64,000 bases of DNA from Hallella colorans (GTDB lineage: Bacteria; Bacteroidota; Bacteroidia; Bacteroidales; Bacteroidaceae). The stretch is from assembly GCF_003096815.1 (NCBI RefSeq), contig NZ_QENY01000013.1:26405-90404 (forward strand), in the 5' to 3' direction. Each line of letters starts with the position of its first letter. The stretch's first letter is position 1. The position numbers and the translations under genes were made by a program. Under the pieces are notes generated by a model. It did no database searches and was not told the DNA's origin. It was given only the letters and a program-made list of their open reading frames with translations. Positions 27,365 through 36,286 of the stretch are shown piece by piece.

Positions 27365-27847
27365 TTAGTTCCAGTTCTTGCTTCTAATCTCTTTTAACGC
27401 ATTTACCCAATCGGTATCGAGCGAGAAAGGTGTGGGAAACTTGGCGTTGTTGTAATATCCCAACACCAAATCTTTGTCCATGTCGTTGAACAAACTGTTG
27501 TTAATGCTGGCATTCTTGAAACGCGAAGTAGCAATCTCTCGTTTGGACTTGGTGTTCGCTTCGGCCAAGCGTTTGAAATAAAGGTTCACGAAATCGGTCA
27601 TGGCGATGGTTTGCTCCCCCAATTTTTTCTCGGTGAAAGTGCTGTCATCGTTTGCCTTTAAGAGCATGTACTCTATGGCATCCCATTTAAATGAGGCCAC
27701 TCTGCGCTCGTCCATAGACTTGGCTTTGTCGTATTTTACGGTCGCAAAGCTCTTTTGCATGCGTTTCACCTCTTTGTAAATTTCTTGTGCTTGCGCATTG
27801 CCCATCATGACAAGAAGCATGGTCAAGGCCATCAATGTTTTTTTCAT
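27365..27847 (-). CDS. secreted protein of unknown function, 160 aa
   Basis: Start taken at 27847, giving MKKTLMALTMLLVMMGNAQA, a standard signal peptide cut after AQA; upstream in-frame Met residues would bury it. The mature ~140 residues are charged and mostly helical, with KYDKAKSMDERRVASFKWDA, FVNLYFKRLAEAN and ATSRFKNASINNSLFND. No Cys or membrane segment. It is likely periplasmic. I know no named family. It is 138 bases downstream of ruvC on the same strand, and co-transcription is possible but not certain. Confidence 0.7.
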   Translation of the reverse strand: MKKTLMALTMLLVMMGNAQAQEIYKEVKRMQKSFATVKYDKAKSMDERRVASFKWDAIEYMLLKANDDSTFTEKKLGEQTIAMTDFVNLYFKRLAEANTKSKREIATSRFKNASINNSLFNDMDKDLVLGYYNNAKFPTPFSLDTDWVNALKEIRSKNWN

Positions 27848-27985
27848 GTGTGATATTTTATCTTTATGGTTGGTCTTTTTATGGTGTGTTTGACGTTTGC
27901 CCATGACTTTTTTTTTCAAGAAGTCGTGCCATGGCTATACGTCTCACGTTCATATCATAGACGCAGTTGGTGAGATGAATGTTTC

Positions 27986-28567
27986 CTATTTTTTTATTTT
28001 TTTAGGGTTTCTCTTGGCGTAGTCAGCCCAGCTGCCGTATCTCGGTGTGTCCATGTCAGGGGTGGTCAGTTGCATGAAATGGCAGTATGCCGCTCCCAAC
28101 GCATCTGTGGCATCCATGAATGTGGGCATCTCTTCCTTGTCTATGTGTAACAGTCTTTGTAGCATGGCCGCCACCTGTTCTTTGGATGCCTGCCCCTGGC
28201 CGGTGATGGCCATCTTGATTTTCAGTGGCGCATACTCATGTATGAAGATGTCACGGTGTATGGCGGCAGCTATTGCCACGCCCTGCGCACGCCCCAATTT
28301 GATAAGCGACTGCACGTTTTTGCTGAAAAATGGAGCCTCGATGGCCATCTCGTCGGGGTGGTACTCGTCTATGACACCGATGACACGCTCGAATATCTTG
28401 CCCAATTTGAGATAGACATCCTTGGTTTTTCGCATGTCTATCACCCCCAGAGCTACCATCTCTGGCTTGCCTGCTGTCACGCGAAGCACGCCATAGCCCA
28501 TGACGTTGGTGCCTGGGTCTATGCCGAGAATGACCCGCTCGGTGGGATGCCTGTTGATGGATGTCAT
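27986..28567 (-). CDS. ruvC: Holliday junction resolvase RuvC
   Basis: 193 residues from MTSINRHPTERVILGIDPGT; an upstream start at 28636 would add 23 unrelated residues. Catalytic acidic residues of the RNase H-like fold are visible: the Asp in GIDPGTNVMGYG, Glu in MAIEAPFFSKNVQSL, and the C-terminal DATDALGAAYCH. It cuts four-way DNA junctions during recombination with RuvAB. It lies 31 bases after the metallo-hydrolase gene in an rsmG-led minus-strand unit. Confidence 0.95.
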   Translation of the reverse strand: MTSINRHPTERVILGIDPGTNVMGYGVLRVTAGKPEMVALGVIDMRKTKDVYLKLGKIFERVIGVIDEYHPDEMAIEAPFFSKNVQSLIKLGRAQGVAIAAAIHRDIFIHEYAPLKIKMAITGQGQASKEQVAAMLQRLLHIDKEEMPTFMDATDALGAAYCHFMQLTTPDMDTPRYGSWADYAKRNPKKIKK

Positions 28568-28598
28568 GTTGTGTAAGAGTCTCTGGTTGCGCGTTGGG

Positions 28599-29246
28599 CT
28601 ATCGGTCCATGTAGGGATTGTGCCCCACCTCCTCACCTATGGTCGTGGTTTTGCCGTGCCCGGGATATACACGTGTGTCGTCGGGCAGTTGCGAGAGCAT
28701 GCGCAAGCTCTGGATGAGCATAAACATGGAGCTTCCCGGCAGGTCGCAGCGACCCACGCTGTGGTAAAAAAGAGTGTCGCCTGAGAAGCCCACGCGCTCT
28801 GCCTCACAGTAAAAGAACACGCCACCGGGCGTATGCCCGGGTGTCTCTAATACCTCGAGGCTATGGTTGCCAAACGAGATAACCTCTCCTGCCCGCAAGT
28901 ATCGACCTACGGGCGCTACGTCGTCATCGCCCATTCGCACGCCGCAAATGGCCATAGCCTGCGCTGGTAGTGACTTGATGAGCAGCTCGTCGGCGCCAGA
29001 AAGCTCCACCCGTAGCCCCCATGTGTCTTGCACGAACTTGTTGCCGAAATTGTGATCCACGTGTCCATGAGTGGCCAACAGGTGTACGGGGCGCAATTTG
29101 TTTGTCTCGATGTATTGGCGTATAGACTCCTTGTCCTCGTCGTATAACGCTCCGCAATCTATGATGACGGCTTCGCGTGTGTCGTCACTTACCACGTAGC
29201 AGTTCTCACGTATCATGTTGCAAACGAATGTTTTGATGTTCAGCAT
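28599..29246 (-). CDS. metallo-beta-lactamase-fold hydrolase, glyoxalase II-like
   Basis: 215 residues from MLNIKTFVCNMIRENCYVVS, the normal start of this group; a longer frame to 29405 overlaps rsmG and is rejected. Metal ligands: THGHVDHNFG (HxHxDH), ETPGHTPGG, FSGDTLF and VYPGHGKTTTIGEE. This matches small GloB-like/YcbL-type thioesterases that hydrolyse glutathione- or other thiol-esters; the substrate in an organism of this group is unknown. It sits 40 bases after rsmG and 31 before ruvC. Confidence 0.88.
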   Translation of the reverse strand: MLNIKTFVCNMIRENCYVVSDDTREAVIIDCGALYDEDKESIRQYIETNKLRPVHLLATHGHVDHNFGNKFVQDTWGLRVELSGADELLIKSLPAQAMAICGVRMGDDDVAPVGRYLRAGEVISFGNHSLEVLETPGHTPGGVFFYCEAERVGFSGDTLFYHSVGRCDLPGSSMFMLIQSLRMLSQLPDDTRVYPGHGKTTTIGEEVGHNPYMDR

Positions 29247-29286
29247 AGCTTGATATATAAGTGTAAGACCATTAAAAGCGGTGCGG

Positions 29287-29913
29287 TCACAGTGGCAGGT
29301 ACACCAACTGCTTGTCGGCGAACCACTCGTCGGCAAACCACTCGTTGATGGGTGTGAGCGATACCGCCTTGCCAAAAGGCTTGGTTTCAACTTTGAGGTC
29401 GCCACCCTTGAGAGCGATGAGACCGTTGGGCAGAGCGTTGAGCTGTTCTTTGGAGATGTTCTTGCGTACGATTTTCACCAAGTCGGGCAAGGGCATCACG
29501 GCACGCGACACCACGAAGTGGAACTTGTCTTTTTCCTCCTCGCCACGTCGCTGCACGGCCTCCACGTTGGTCAGGCCGATGGCCGACGCCACCTCCGTGG
29601 CCACTTTTATTTTTTTGCCGACGCCATCAATAAGCCTAAAATAACAGTCGGGAAACATAATGGCTAAGGGAATGCCCGGGAATCCGCCCCCCGTGCCGAT
29701 GTCGAGCACGTGCGTTCCGGGCTTGAAGCCAATGAGCTTGGCGATGGCCAGTGAGTGAAGCACGTGGTGAAGGTACAGGTTGTCGATGTCTTTGCGAGAG
29801 ATGACGTTGATCTTGGCGTTCCAGTCACGGTACAAAGCATCGAGCGCCTCAAACTGTCGCTGCTGCGTGGCGGTGAGCGACGCGAAATGATTGAAAATAA
29901 TCGATTTGTCCAT
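29287..29913 (-). CDS. rsmG: 16S rRNA (guanine-N7) methyltransferase RsmG
   Basis: 208 residues from ATG 29913 (MDKSIIFNHFASLTATQQ). A GTG at 29922 is in frame but lies within the -7 promoter element, so it is not used. Family motifs: NAKINVISRKDIDNLYLHHV, the SAM loop VLDIGTGGGFPGIPLAI, and VVSRAVMPLPDLV. RsmG makes m7G527 in 16S rRNA. It is the first gene of the rsmG, hydrolase, ruvC unit. The start codon follows the promoter element by only 8 bases, suggesting a nearly leaderless transcript. Confidence 0.93.
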   Translation of the reverse strand: MDKSIIFNHFASLTATQQRQFEALDALYRDWNAKINVISRKDIDNLYLHHVLHSLAIAKLIGFKPGTHVLDIGTGGGFPGIPLAIMFPDCYFRLIDGVGKKIKVATEVASAIGLTNVEAVQRRGEEEKDKFHFVVSRAVMPLPDLVKIVRKNISKEQLNALPNGLIALKGGDLKVETKPFGKAVSLTPINEWFADEWFADKQLVYLPL

Positions 29914-29918
29914 TATCG

Positions 29919-29953
29919 CCACAAAGTTACGATTTTTTGGCGTAACTTTGTGG
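29919..29953. promoter_or_regulatory. back-to-back divergent promoters on a perfect inverted repeat
   Basis: CCACAAAGTTACG (29919-29931) and CGTAACTTTGTGG (29941-29953) are exact reverse complements with a 9-base spacer. Each arm carries a -7 element TAACTTTG: minus strand 29929 to 29922 for rsmG, plus strand 29943-29950 for the HAD gene. Each promoter's upstream (-33) region must lie inside the other gene's start region. Confidence 0.65.
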
Positions 29954-29969
29954 TCAAATACTTATAATA

Positions 29970-30617
29970 ATGATTAAAGCCGCTTTATTTGACCTTGATG
30001 GCGTAGTCTTGGACACCGAAAGACAGTACACCAACTTTTGGGGAGGACAGATGAGACGTTACCACCCTGAAATCCCGGGATTGGAGCATAAGATAAAAGG
30101 CATGACGCTCGACCAGGTTTTTGACGCTTACTTTTATGGCCAACCCGAACGGCGAGAAGCCATCACGCATGCGCTTGACGATTTTGAGCGTACCATGACC
30201 TTTAGCTACATACCGGGCTTCGAGGCCTTCGTGGCACAACTAAAAAATCTCGACATACGCACGGCTGTGGTTACAAGCAGCAACCTTCCCAAAATGAAAA
30301 GCGTGTATAAGAAGTTGCCCGAGCTGCCCCGTCACTTTGACAGGATACTCACCAGTGAGGATTTTGCAAGGAGTAAGCCACATCCCGACTGCTATCTACG
30401 CGCCGCCGCCACGTTCGGTGCAGAACCGAGTGCCTGCGTGGGTTTTGAAGATAGCGTGAACGGATTGAAGGCCGTTAGGGCTGCGGGGATGTACGCTGTG
30501 GCCTTGACAACGACCAACGGCCGTGACGTGGTGCAACCGTTGAGTGACCGCGTGGTGGACGATTTCACGCAATTGAACGTGAACGAGCTGTTGCATGCGG
30601 CCTGCTGCCAACCGTAA
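29970..30617 (+). CDS. HAD-superfamily phosphatase, beta-phosphoglucomutase-like
   Basis: 215 residues. HAD motifs in order: motif I FDLDGVVLDTE (nucleophile Asp and DxD), motif II VVTSSN, motif III KPHPDCYLRAA (Lys) and motif IV GFEDSVNGLKAVRAAG. The helical cap between motifs I and II (about residues 15-85) is subfamily I type as in beta-phosphoglucomutase and small sugar-phosphate phosphatases. It probably dephosphorylates or isomerises a sugar phosphate; the substrate is not deducible. Expressed from its own promoter, divergent from rsmG. Confidence 0.88.
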   Translation: MIKAALFDLDGVVLDTERQYTNFWGGQMRRYHPEIPGLEHKIKGMTLDQVFDAYFYGQPERREAITHALDDFERTMTFSYIPGFEAFVAQLKNLDIRTAVVTSSNLPKMKSVYKKLPELPRHFDRILTSEDFARSKPHPDCYLRAAATFGAEPSACVGFEDSVNGLKAVRAAGMYAVALTTTNGRDVVQPLSDRVVDDFTQLNVNELLHAACCQP

Positions 30618-30921
30618 TGTCACCTTGACAGGACGTGCTTAGTGGTATAAGCTGGAGGAAAAAGATGAGGTGACACGCCGCTGTCCTATTGTTACGCAAC
30701 CATTTGCAATCCCTTGTTGTTATCAAAAGGATGCGTCTCCGAAAGAAAAAAACTGTGTATTTTTTTTGACAACAACGTGTCTATGCTTCGCTTATTTAAA
30801 AATAAAAAGCCTTTAGTTCAAAATACGGCAAAAATGACCGATGTTTATAAGTCTTTGCAAGACAGCTATTTGAATGCGAATGCTTATTTTTGTCACTTTC
30901 GTGTGGATGCTCATGTGGCAC

Positions 30922-31031
30922 GATTAAGGCGTAATGGCATCGCGATTGAGTGCTAAAGGCGTCATGAATGAGCCTTAAACGCGATGCGAAAAGAGCCTAA
31001 AGGCGACTCCATTAAGCCTTAAACGCGCGCC
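30922..31031. repeat. 22-bp tandem array C (five units)
   Basis: Units start at 30922, 30944, 30966, 30988 and 31010. Best ones read GATTAAGGCGTAATGGC, GAATGAGCCTTAAACGC and CATTAAGCCTTAAACGC. It lies in the 692-base convergent gap between the HAD and alkaline phosphatase genes, so it is downstream of both. The rest of that gap (30618-30921 and 31032-31138) has no gene I can support. Confidence 0.8.
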
Positions 31032-31138
31032 GCCAGTGTTCAAATGAGCGACAGATGCTGTGTTGGCGCACTTGCGGATGGCCTTTTTTGATAAAATAAC
31101 AATCAGACGATTTTTATTTCATCCTTTTTTTAGACACG

Positions 31139-31188
31139 AAAAAGCATCGCCTTTTTTGACATTATATGGTGTCAAGGGTGATGCTTTT
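31139..31188 (-). terminator. hairpin downstream of the alkaline phosphatase gene
   Basis: AAAAAGCATCGCC (31139-31151) pairs with GGTGATGCTTTT (31177-31188), with one G-T pair, and an inner TTGACA/TGTCAA hairpin in the loop. The A run at the stem base becomes a U run on the minus strand; the other side ends in TTTT for plus-strand readthrough. It is 121 bases beyond the phosphatase stop. Confidence 0.6.
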
Positions 31189-31309
31189 GCATGTCATAAA
31201 TGGTATGTGAAAAAATTTTTAGGGATGCCTAAATCGCCTGCTGTCCATACCGTCTGGGCGGTTTGTATGGCTCTCCGTAGTGTGCTGGGAGCGGGGGAGG
31301 ACCATGCCT

Positions 31310-32785
31310 TTATTTCACTTCCTTGGCGTTGCCCACGCAACTGTTGGGCATCTGTATGTGGAGCATAGCGCAGATGGTGGGCGCAATGTCGGTCATGCAG
31401 GTGGGCTCGTGCGTCTGCCCTGCACTGACGTGCCATCCGTAGAGTACGAATGGGATGTGCGCGTCGTAAGGGTTCCATTGCCCGTGCGTGGTGCCCACGT
31501 AGTCGGGCTTGTTGCTCACGTTCTCCCATCCAGCCTTGGGTATGTAGAAAAGGTCGCCGCTGCGTTTCTTGTTGTAACCGTTGACGATACGCTCACGGAT
31601 GGGTTGGGGCACCGATGTGGTGAGCGCACGGTCGTAATCCACGACAAAGAGTATCTCGTCGCGCTTCTCCATCTCATCGATGACGGCCTGTTTCACGTCG
31701 TCTATCGATTTGCCGCAACGCTCAATGAGCTTGTGGTCAAGATAGATGCGCCCCGCGTTTTCGGCCATGATGACATTGCCGTCGATGCCCAATCGCAGGC
31801 CCACGGCCTTGTTCACGTCCGCTTTCCAAGCCCAGAACTCAAGTCCGCCGGCCGGTATTTTGTGTGCTTTCATCTCGTTGGGGTTGTGCGCCGCGCCATG
31901 GTCGGCAGAGAGAAATAGCAGGTAGTTTCCTCGTCCCACGCGCTCGTCCAGAAGAGTGAAGAGCTTGGCCAATTGATTGTCAAGCTCCATGTAGGCGGCA
32001 CGGGTGAGCTGATGGCGCGTGCCATACGTATGGCCGATGGCGTCGGTGGAAGACACGCTGATGGCTAAAAGGTCGGTGATGCTGTCCAGCCCCATGCCTT
32101 CGTTTATCAATGCGGCCTCTGCCATGCGGAAAGTAGCGGTTATGCCCTCCACTGATGTCTTGATATCGTAGCCGGGTTTGGTTTTTACCTCATTGTTGAG
32201 CTTGTTTGCCCACGCGGGCAATTGTGTCATATAATAAGTGGAGGAAATGAAATGGCCTGCCTCTCCGTCCCACCAATAAGCCGCGTCTGCGGCGTGCCCG
32301 GCTGGTAATATGGCCGCGCGGTCTTTGAGAGCCACACCGATGACCTTGGCTTTGTAGTCGGTGTGCGTCTTGAGCACATCGCCAATGCCAGACGCTAAGA
32401 GGTTGTGCGGCGACATTTGACCCGCCTTTCCGTTGGAGCCCACAGCCTTGACAGAGGCGTCATAGCAGCAATAGGTTTTCTGCCCGTCTATGTAAAAGTC
32501 GTTTCCGGCGATGCCATGCAAGGCTGGCACCGACCCCGTGTAAATGCTTGAATGGCCTATGGCCGTGACGGTGGGCACGTAATTGATCATGGTGTTCTCA
32601 AAACTGTAGCCTTGGTCCACCAATCGTCGCAGTCCGCCAGCTTGGAATTGATCGTAAAAATAATACAGGTAGTCCCAACGCATTTGGTCTACCACGAGAC
32701 CCACGACAAGTTTGGGGCGGCTCACTTGGGCCATGCCCGGCAAGGCCAAGAGGCCTGCCACGAATAGGGTAAGAATTTTTTTCAT
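31310..32785 (-). CDS. PafA-like alkaline phosphatase
   Basis: 491 residues with a signal peptide (MKKILTLFVAGLLALPGMAQ). Alkaline phosphatase superfamily sites: VVDQM (metal Asp), PTVTAIGHSSIYTGS (Thr nucleophile), GNDFY (Asn near phosphate), LKDRAAILPAGH (the K-x-R pair that in PafA contacts the monoester phosphate), SSTDAIGHTYG (Asp and His), LSADHGAAHNP (Asp-His) and TTHGQWNPYDAHIPF (last His). This points to a periplasmic Ca/Zn-type phosphate monoesterase that scavenges phosphate. Assignment to PafA versus a phosphodiesterase rests on the Thr and KxR motifs recalled from the family. Promoter at 32823-32830. Confidence 0.85.
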   Translation of the reverse strand: MKKILTLFVAGLLALPGMAQVSRPKLVVGLVVDQMRWDYLYYFYDQFQAGGLRRLVDQGYSFENTMINYVPTVTAIGHSSIYTGSVPALHGIAGNDFYIDGQKTYCCYDASVKAVGSNGKAGQMSPHNLLASGIGDVLKTHTDYKAKVIGVALKDRAAILPAGHAADAAYWWDGEAGHFISSTYYMTQLPAWANKLNNEVKTKPGYDIKTSVEGITATFRMAEAALINEGMGLDSITDLLAISVSSTDAIGHTYGTRHQLTRAAYMELDNQLAKLFTLLDERVGRGNYLLFLSADHGAAHNPNEMKAHKIPAGGLEFWAWKADVNKAVGLRLGIDGNVIMAENAGRIYLDHKLIERCGKSIDDVKQAVIDEMEKRDEILFVVDYDRALTTSVPQPIRERIVNGYNKKRSGDLFYIPKAGWENVSNKPDYVGTTHGQWNPYDAHIPFVLYGWHVSAGQTHEPTCMTDIAPTICAMLHIQMPNSCVGNAKEVK

Positions 32786-32822
32786 GTGAGAATGATAAAA
32801 GAAATACGTGTTGTAACAACTG

Positions 32823-32830
32823 CAAAATTA
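32823..32830 (-). promoter_or_regulatory. -7 promoter element for the alkaline phosphatase gene
   Basis: Minus strand reads TAATTTTG, 38 bases before the start codon at 32785. No Pho-type operator was recognised. Confidence 0.55.
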
Positions 32831-33033
32831 CAAATTAAACTTCGATTGGCAAGTTATTGATATTATATTATTGTGACAATTGGCTAAAGAATTTGTTACA
32901 TGCCTGCTTTTTGGCCGCCTGTGCGCATTGGTGGTTTGCCCATGGCTCGGTCTCTTTGGTGCGGTGTTGGGGGCGCGGTGGGTGGAGAATAAAAAACGCC
33001 ATAAGCAATATGCCGGTACCTTGAGGCGTTATA

Positions 33034-33207
33034 ATGACAAAACGAGATAGGCAGATGGATAAAGTTTTTACATGTTTTGAAAGCGACGACAACGCTCGCC
33101 GCGAAGAGCTTGTCAGGGTCATAGAGCATAGTGTGGAGCGGTTGACGATAGCTGAGCTTGAGGCCTTGTATTATGACTTGGTTTCAAAAGATTACATTCG
33201 CGAGTAG
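33034..33207 (+). CDS. small helical protein, 57 aa, unknown function
   Basis: ATG 33034 to TAG 33205-33207 (MTKRDRQMDKVFTCFESD at the N-terminus; ATG 33055 is an alternative start). The body is charged and helical, including RREELVRVIEHSVERLTIAE and ending LYYDLVSKDYIRE. The amino acid composition and the regular heptad-like spacing of Leu/Ile/Val look like a real small protein. No family recognised. It is isolated between the phosphatase promoter region and the convergent mscL gene; 32831-33033 shows nothing else. Confidence 0.5.
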   Translation: MTKRDRQMDKVFTCFESDDNARREELVRVIEHSVERLTIAELEALYYDLVSKDYIRE

Positions 33208-33274
33208 CCCAGTGAGCTGATGGCGGAACGACTGATGGTTGGCGGTTGGCTTGGTGGGCTGGTGATGGCGATGC

Positions 33275-33371
33275 AAAAAGCCAGCGCCACAATCGCGTCT
33301 GCCGTTGTGGCGGGTGCGATTGTGGCGCAGTGAAATTTGGTGAGAGCACATCACGGCTATCCTGTGATGTG
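33275..33371 (-). terminator. two hairpins downstream of mscL
   Basis: CACATCAC/GTGATGTG (33347-33354 with 33364-33371) lies just past the mscL stop. A stronger stem, GCGCCACAATCGC/GCGATTGTGGCGC (33284-33296 with 33316-33328), follows. On the minus strand it is succeeded by TGGCTTTTT (A run 33275-33279), fitting an intrinsic terminator. Confidence 0.55.
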
Positions 33372-33381
33372 TCAAGAACAA

Positions 33382-33759
33382 CTATTTCTGCTTGAGCAGG
33401 TCTCTGATCTCGGTGAGCAGTTTCTCCTCCGCGGATGGAGCTGCTGGGGCTGGAGTCTCTTCGCGCTTCTTGATAATCTTGTTCATGGCTTTCACCATTA
33501 CAAAGATGCAGAATGCAATGATAAGAAAATCAATAACGTTTTGGACGAACATGCCGTATGTTACTTTGGCATTTCCCACAGTTGCGGCTAAAGACGAGAA
33601 GTCCACTCCACCTGTGAAGATGCCAATGAGAGGCATGAGGATGTCGTCAACAAGTGACGATACAATTTTACCAAAAGCCCCACCGATGATCACACCGACG
33701 GCCATGTCCATGACATTGCCTTTCATGGCAAAATCTTTGAATTCTTGAATAAATCCCAT
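33382..33759 (-). CDS. mscL: large-conductance mechanosensitive channel MscL
   Basis: 125 residues from [20 protein letters not shown]; a start at 33816 would add 19 residues before the conserved N-terminal helix and is rejected. First membrane helix [20 protein letters not shown] lines the pore, followed by LMPLIG, a periplasmic loop and second helix [20 protein letters not shown]. The C-terminal cytoplasmic bundle ends [15 protein letters not shown]. It is a homopentameric inner-membrane valve opened by membrane tension during osmotic downshock. Confidence 0.95.
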   Translation of the reverse strand: MGFIQEFKDFAMKGNVMDMAVGVIIGGAFGKIVSSLVDDILMPLIGIFTGGVDFSSLAATVGNAKVTYGMFVQNVIDFLIIAFCIFVMVKAMNKIIKKREETPAPAAPSAEEKLLTEIRDLLKQK

Positions 33760-33917
33760 AATAGTTGTATTTGTGAATAATGAAGAATTTGTATTTTTGA
33801 CATATGGAGTTTGCACTCAAAGCAGACATTAAATTTTTTTAGGAGCTTAAGGGTGACAAGTAGATGATTTTAATATATTTAATACTCTAATCGAATACAA
33901 ATTTAGAAAATAATTCG

Positions 33918-33925
33918 TAACTTTG
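33918..33925 (+). promoter_or_regulatory. -7 promoter element for the glyceraldehyde-3-phosphate dehydrogenase gene
   Basis: TAACTTTG, 75 bases before ATG 34001, giving an A/T-rich leader of about 70 bases. Confidence 0.65.
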
Positions 33926-34000
33926 CAAACGTACGAGAGAAAATAATTTCACGTATCAGGATATATTTTTTTTAAACCTTTATTAATAAAAGTAAGTAAA

Positions 34001-35068
34001 ATGACAAAAGTAGCGATTAATGGTTTCGGTCGTATTGGCCGTCTTGCATTCCGCCAGATGTTCGAATCTGATGGTTATGAAGTAGTAGCAATCAACGACT
34101 TGACAAGTCCTAAGATGCTCGCTCATCTGTTGAAGTATGACACTGCACAGGGTGGTTTCGCTGGCAAGTATGGCGAAGGCAAGCACACAGTAGACTTCAA
34201 AGACTCTGTTCTTGGCGAGGATGGCAAAACAGTTGTTACTCCGGGTTCTATCACTGTTGATGGTAAAGAGATTACTATTTATGCAAAACCAAACGCTGCC
34301 GAGTTGCCTTGGGGTGAGCTTGGCGTGGATGTAGTGCTCGAGTGCACTGGTTTTTATACATCTAAGGCAAAGGCTTCCGCTCACATTCAGGCTGGCGCCA
34401 AGAAGGTTGTGATTTCCGCTCCTGCTGGTAACGACCTGCCCACTATCGTTTACAATACCAACCACAAGACATTGAAAGCTGGCGATACGGTTGTATCGGC
34501 TGCATCTTGCACCACCAACTGCTTGGCTCCGATGGCCGACGCGCTTAACAAGTTCGCTCCCATCCAGTCGGGTATCATGTCTACAATCCACGCATATACA
34601 GGCGATCAGATGATCCTTGATGGCCCACAGCGCAAGGGAGACCTGCGTCGTTCGCGTGCTGGTGCTTGCAATATCGTACCTAACTCCACTGGTGCTGCCA
34701 AAGCTATCGGCTTGGTAATTCCTGAGCTCAATGGCAAACTAATCGGCTCCGCACAGCGTGTTCCCACGCCAACAGGCTCCACCACCATCCTGATTGCTGT
34801 GGTTAAGGGCAAGGATATCACTGTAGAGGGTGTTAATGCCGCCATGAAAGCCGCTGCTAATGAGTCTTTCGGTTACAACGAGGACCTCATCGTTTCATCG
34901 GATATCATCGGAATGAAGTTTGGTTCACTGTTCGACGCCACCCAGACCATGGTGAGCAAGGTAGACGATGACACATATCAGGTACAGGTAGTTTCTTGGT
35001 ATGACAACGAGAACTCTTACACTTCACAAATGGTTCGCACTATCAAGTATCTCTCTGAATTGAAGTAA
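34001..35068 (+). CDS. gapA: glyceraldehyde-3-phosphate dehydrogenase
   Basis: 355 residues. NAD site [14 protein letters not shown] at the N-terminus; active-site block [12 protein letters not shown] with the catalytic Cys; [20 protein letters not shown] and [16 protein letters not shown] near the C-terminus. About 20 residues longer than the common 335-residue form, mainly in the N-terminal domain (around [20 protein letters not shown]). Glycolytic enzyme. Codons are more T-ending and regular than in neighbouring genes, consistent with high expression. Own promoter and strong terminator make it a single-gene unit. Confidence 0.97.
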   Translation: MTKVAINGFGRIGRLAFRQMFESDGYEVVAINDLTSPKMLAHLLKYDTAQGGFAGKYGEGKHTVDFKDSVLGEDGKTVVTPGSITVDGKEITIYAKPNAAELPWGELGVDVVLECTGFYTSKAKASAHIQAGAKKVVISAPAGNDLPTIVYNTNHKTLKAGDTVVSAASCTTNCLAPMADALNKFAPIQSGIMSTIHAYTGDQMILDGPQRKGDLRRSRAGACNIVPNSTGAAKAIGLVIPELNGKLIGSAQRVPTPTGSTTILIAVVKGKDITVEGVNAAMKAAANESFGYNEDLIVSSDIIGMKFGSLFDATQTMVSKVDDDTYQVQVVSWYDNENSYTSQMVRTIKYLSELK

Positions 35069-35115
35069 TAAAACACTGTTATATTGTTTGACAAGATTTA
35101 ATTCTTGTATCTTTT

Positions 35116-35145
35116 GGCTCGATGCAGATTGCATCGAGCCTTTTT
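35116..35145 (+). terminator. rho-independent terminator of gapA
   Basis: GGCTCGATGC (35116-35125) pairs with GCATCGAGCC (35131-35140), with a 5-base loop and TTTTT. Confidence 0.85.
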
Positions 35146-35281
35146 GTTGGCTTGGCCATGATGGCATTGGCATGTCGTGTATGGGCACGTGGCACCGACA
35201 ATGATGGCAAAAGCATTGATAAATGGTGTGAAATAAGCCTATAAAGTATTTGCTTTTCTTGCCGTTTCGATTATTTTTATT

Positions 35282-35289
35282 TATATTTG
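35282..35289 (+). promoter_or_regulatory. -7 promoter element for miaA
   Basis: TATATTTG ends 25 bases before ATG 35315. It leaves only 4 bases to the in-frame GTG 35294, favouring the ATG. Confidence 0.5.
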
Positions 35290-35314
35290 CCCAGTGAATA
35301 AGAATGGTTCCGAC

Positions 35315-36286
35315 ATGGCAATATTGTCTCCACAAACCACAAACGCGGATTTGAGCAGCAAACCGCGCACGCGCTTGATAACTATACTTGGCCCCACGGC
35401 TTGCGGCAAGACAGCTTTGGCCGTGGCCCTCGCCAACGAGTTGGGTTCGGAAATAATCAGCGCCGACAGTAGGCAAGTGTACCGGGGCATGGACATCGGG
35501 ACAGGGAAGGATTTGGAAGACTATGTCGTAGACGGCAAGCGTGTGCCCTATCATCTCATTGACATAGTGGAGCCGGGCTCAAAATACAATCTTTATCGCT
35601 ACCAACGCGATTTCATGGCAGCCTATGATGACATCGTGAGCCGTGGCGCACAACCCATTCTTTGTGGTGGCACCGGACTGTACATTGAGGCCGTGCTCAA
35701 AGGCTACGCGCTCTCCACCGTGCCGCAAAACCCGGCGTTGAGAAAACAGTTGGAGGGCGAATCGTTAGAGACACTCACCCAAAAATTGGTGGAGCTCAAG
35801 AAAAAGAACAACTCGAACATGCACAACACTACAGACGTGGACTCGTGCCAACGTGCCATTCGCGCCATCGAGATTGAGACTTACAACCTTGAGCACACCG
35901 CCGAGCGGCGACCAGCGCAACCCGTTGACGCTATCGTTTTTGGTCTTGACATTGACCGTGAGGAGCGTAGACGTAAAATATCCGAACGGCTCAGGCAGCG
36001 TCTTGACAATGGAATGGTAGACGAGATAAAACGCCTTTTGGACAACGGCATTGCCGCGACCGACTTGATTTATTACGGATTGGAATATAAATATGTCACC
36101 GAGTACGTTATCGGCAAATTGTCTTTTGACGAGATGTATCGGCAGTTGGAAATAGCGATACATCAGTTTGCCAAACGACAAATGACTTGGTTTAGGGGCA
36201 TGGAACGTCGCGGCACCGACATACACTGGCTTGACGCGGCACTGTGCATGGAGAAAAAAATTAATGAAATAAAACGAATGTTATGA
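35315..36286 (+). CDS. miaA: tRNA dimethylallyltransferase
   Basis: About 323 residues from ATG 35315 (MAILSPQTTNADLSSKPRTR); GTG 35294 would add seven residues but is almost at the expected transcription start. Family motifs: P-loop GPTACGKTALAVALA, EIISADSRQVYRGMDIGTGK, PILCGGTGLYIEAVLKG and QFAKRQMTWFRGM. The enzyme adds a dimethylallyl group to A37 of tRNAs that read UNN codons. The ~22-residue unstructured N-terminus before the P-loop domain is longer than usual. Overlaps the downstream gene by 4 bases (ATGA). Confidence 0.93.
   Translation: MAILSPQTTNADLSSKPRTRLITILGPTACGKTALAVALANELGSEIISADSRQVYRGMDIGTGKDLEDYVVDGKRVPYHLIDIVEPGSKYNLYRYQRDFMAAYDDIVSRGAQPILCGGTGLYIEAVLKGYALSTVPQNPALRKQLEGESLETLTQKLVELKKKNNSNMHNTTDVDSCQRAIRAIEIETYNLEHTAERRPAQPVDAIVFGLDIDREERRRKISERLRQRLDNGMVDEIKRLLDNGIAATDLIYYGLEYKYVTEYVIGKLSFDEMYRQLEIAIHQFAKRQMTWFRGMERRGTDIHWLDAALCMEKKINEIKRML

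Noticed and set aside
30714..30956. Open frame of 80 codons after the HAD gene
   Set aside because: It runs into repeat array C, has no promoter or family features and an implausible composition.
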